In this document: positions 5,883 to 6,158 of the stretch, in pieces | Layout of the letters: every line of letters starts with the position of its first letter | How positions within the stretch are numbered: position 1 is the first letter of the stretch | Assembly: GCA_029210545.1 (NCBI GenBank) | Contig: JARGFV010000131.1 | Coordinates: 1 to 6,158, forward strand | Direction of reading: 5' to 3' | From: a bacterium | GTDB lineage: Bacteria; BMS3Abin14 | DNA: 6,158 bases | The notes under the pieces: generated by a model | The model's input: the letters and a program-made list of their open reading frames with translations, nothing else | What the model was told of the DNA's origin: nothing | The model's database searches: none | Translations under genes and position numbers: made by a program

Positions 5883-5914
5883 GGATTCCCCTCCGGATTC
5901 TTGTGACGGGAGGC
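5853..5914 (-). promoter_or_regulatory. Perfect 22-bp inverted repeat enclosing the epimerase start codon
   Basis: The arm at 5893-5914 is the exact reverse complement of the arm at 5853-5874; the loop is 18 nt (5875-5892). In the transcript the loop carries AGGGG of the ribosome binding site and the AUG, while the GG that completes the GGAGG core is in the stem. The downstream arm encodes the last base of codon 3 through codon 10 (RILVTGG). Those codons are conserved in the family, so the upstream arm must be the derived, copied one. The matching stops sharply at both ends. Such a stem should strongly limit initiation unless melted. It may be regulatory, a recent template-switch event, or an assembly artefact. 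Confidence 0.9.
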
Positions 5915-5970
5915 CAAAGACCATCCACCTTCGCCAGGGCTTCGGCGGACAGGAAGTCCAAAGTCCAAAG
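5914..5970 (-). repeat. Dispersed hairpin repeat, copy D, upstream of the epimerase
   Basis: Read on the minus strand: CTTTGGACTTTGGACTTC, CCTGTCCGCCGAAG, a short core, GCGAAGGTGGATGG, then TCTTTGG. It matches copy B (351-418) in the tandem TGGACT words, CCTGTCCGCCG and the CGAAGG-GGATGG-CTyTGG tail, but has a shorter central hairpin. TCCACC (5924-5929) can pair with GGCGGA (5944-5949) with one mismatch. The copies lie in opposite orientation, about 5.5 kb apart, on either side of the whole gene block. The element ends right where the 22-bp inverted repeat begins. Confidence 0.8.
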
Positions 5971-6010
5971 TTTAAAAACCGCTGACAGGATCAAGTTTAG
6001 AACCTTTCGA

Positions 6011-6055
6011 TGATGGACTCGTAAAAAGTCCATCAACGCGCCCCGCGCGGGGCGC
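6011..6055. repeat. Stem-loop plus GC-rich palindrome, REP-like
   Basis: TGATGGACT (6011-6019) pairs perfectly with AGTCCATCA (6027-6035) around a 7-nt loop CGTAAAA. Two bases later comes the perfect 18-nt palindrome GCGCCCCGCGCGGGGCGC (6038-6055). The combination, a GATGGACT hairpin followed by a CGCGCCCCGCG block, is one I recall as a repeated intergenic element in deltaproteobacterial genomes; that link is memory, not a search. It is non-coding and lies upstream of the epimerase with no gene to its right within the window. Confidence 0.7.
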
Positions 6056-6158
6056 CCAAATCAATGACCGGCAAATGACTAGCCGCGCCTGGGAAGGGCG
6101 CCCGGATCGAGTGCCAATGGCTGTGTGTTCGATCCGTGAGGGAACCGAAAACCACGCT
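6056..6158. other. Right-edge non-coding DNA with an 8-bp inverted repeat
   Basis: No open frame with a ribosome binding site is visible. CGGATCGA (6103-6110) is the exact reverse complement of TCGATCCG (6129-6136), with an 18-nt spacer. A smaller stem, GCGCC (6085-6089) with GGCGC (6097-6101), lies just before it. They may belong to the same repeat element as 6011-6055 or to a gene signal beyond the window. No tRNA fold was found. Confidence 0.4.

Noticed and set aside
5883-5924. Longer epimerase start with 14 extra residues
   Set aside because: The extra codons derive from repeat DNA and the inverted copy of the gene start, and the GGAGGGG site points to the ATG at 5882.

Overview
The window reads as a stretch of bacterial chromosome, probably from an anaerobic Gram-negative bacterium. 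Evidence is the moderately high GC content, Shine-Dalgarno-led genes, a ferredoxin-linked 2-oxoacid oxidoreductase (IorAB), and intergenic DNA full of short hairpin-forming dispersed repeats. From memory, repeats of this style are common in Desulfobacterota/deltaproteobacteria-like genomes, but that placement is an inference. All six supportable genes are on the minus strand, so they are read from high to low coordinates.

Right edge (about 5915-6158): no gene. It holds a hairpin repeat copy, a 9-bp stem-loop next to an 18-nt GC palindrome, and an 8-bp inverted repeat. Then comes a sugar-nucleotide epimerase (5882 to 4926). Its start codon sits in the loop of a perfect 22-bp inverted repeat. 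A 147-nt structured spacer with another repeat-like hairpin follows, then an 84-residue protein with a GTG start (4778 to 4524), then a 308-nt AT-rich gap.

The left gene block is PHP-domain phosphoesterase (4215 to 3559), a one-pass membrane TPR protein (3500 to 2769), iorA (2772 to 1006) and iorB (1009 to 395). The last three genes overlap by 4 nt at each junction (TTGA, then ATGA), so they are almost certainly one translationally coupled operon. PHP lies only 58 nt upstream and probably belongs to it. IorA and IorB together form indolepyruvate:ferredoxin oxidoreductase, which converts aryl pyruvates to aryl-acetyl-CoA and reduces ferredoxin. The TPR protein may act near the membrane, but no direct link to IorAB is shown. 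The epimerase serves surface polysaccharide precursor synthesis and looks functionally separate.

Left edge (1-394): no gene. It holds a 34-bp tandem repeat (three copies plus a degenerate fourth), low-complexity pyrimidine-rich DNA and two hairpin repeat copies. One of these overlaps the iorB stop codon.

The coding content is ordinary. I see no clear new multi-gene system. The most unusual signals are non-coding: the 22-bp inverted repeat around the epimerase start, and a family of short hairpin elements that has invaded gene ends and leaders.
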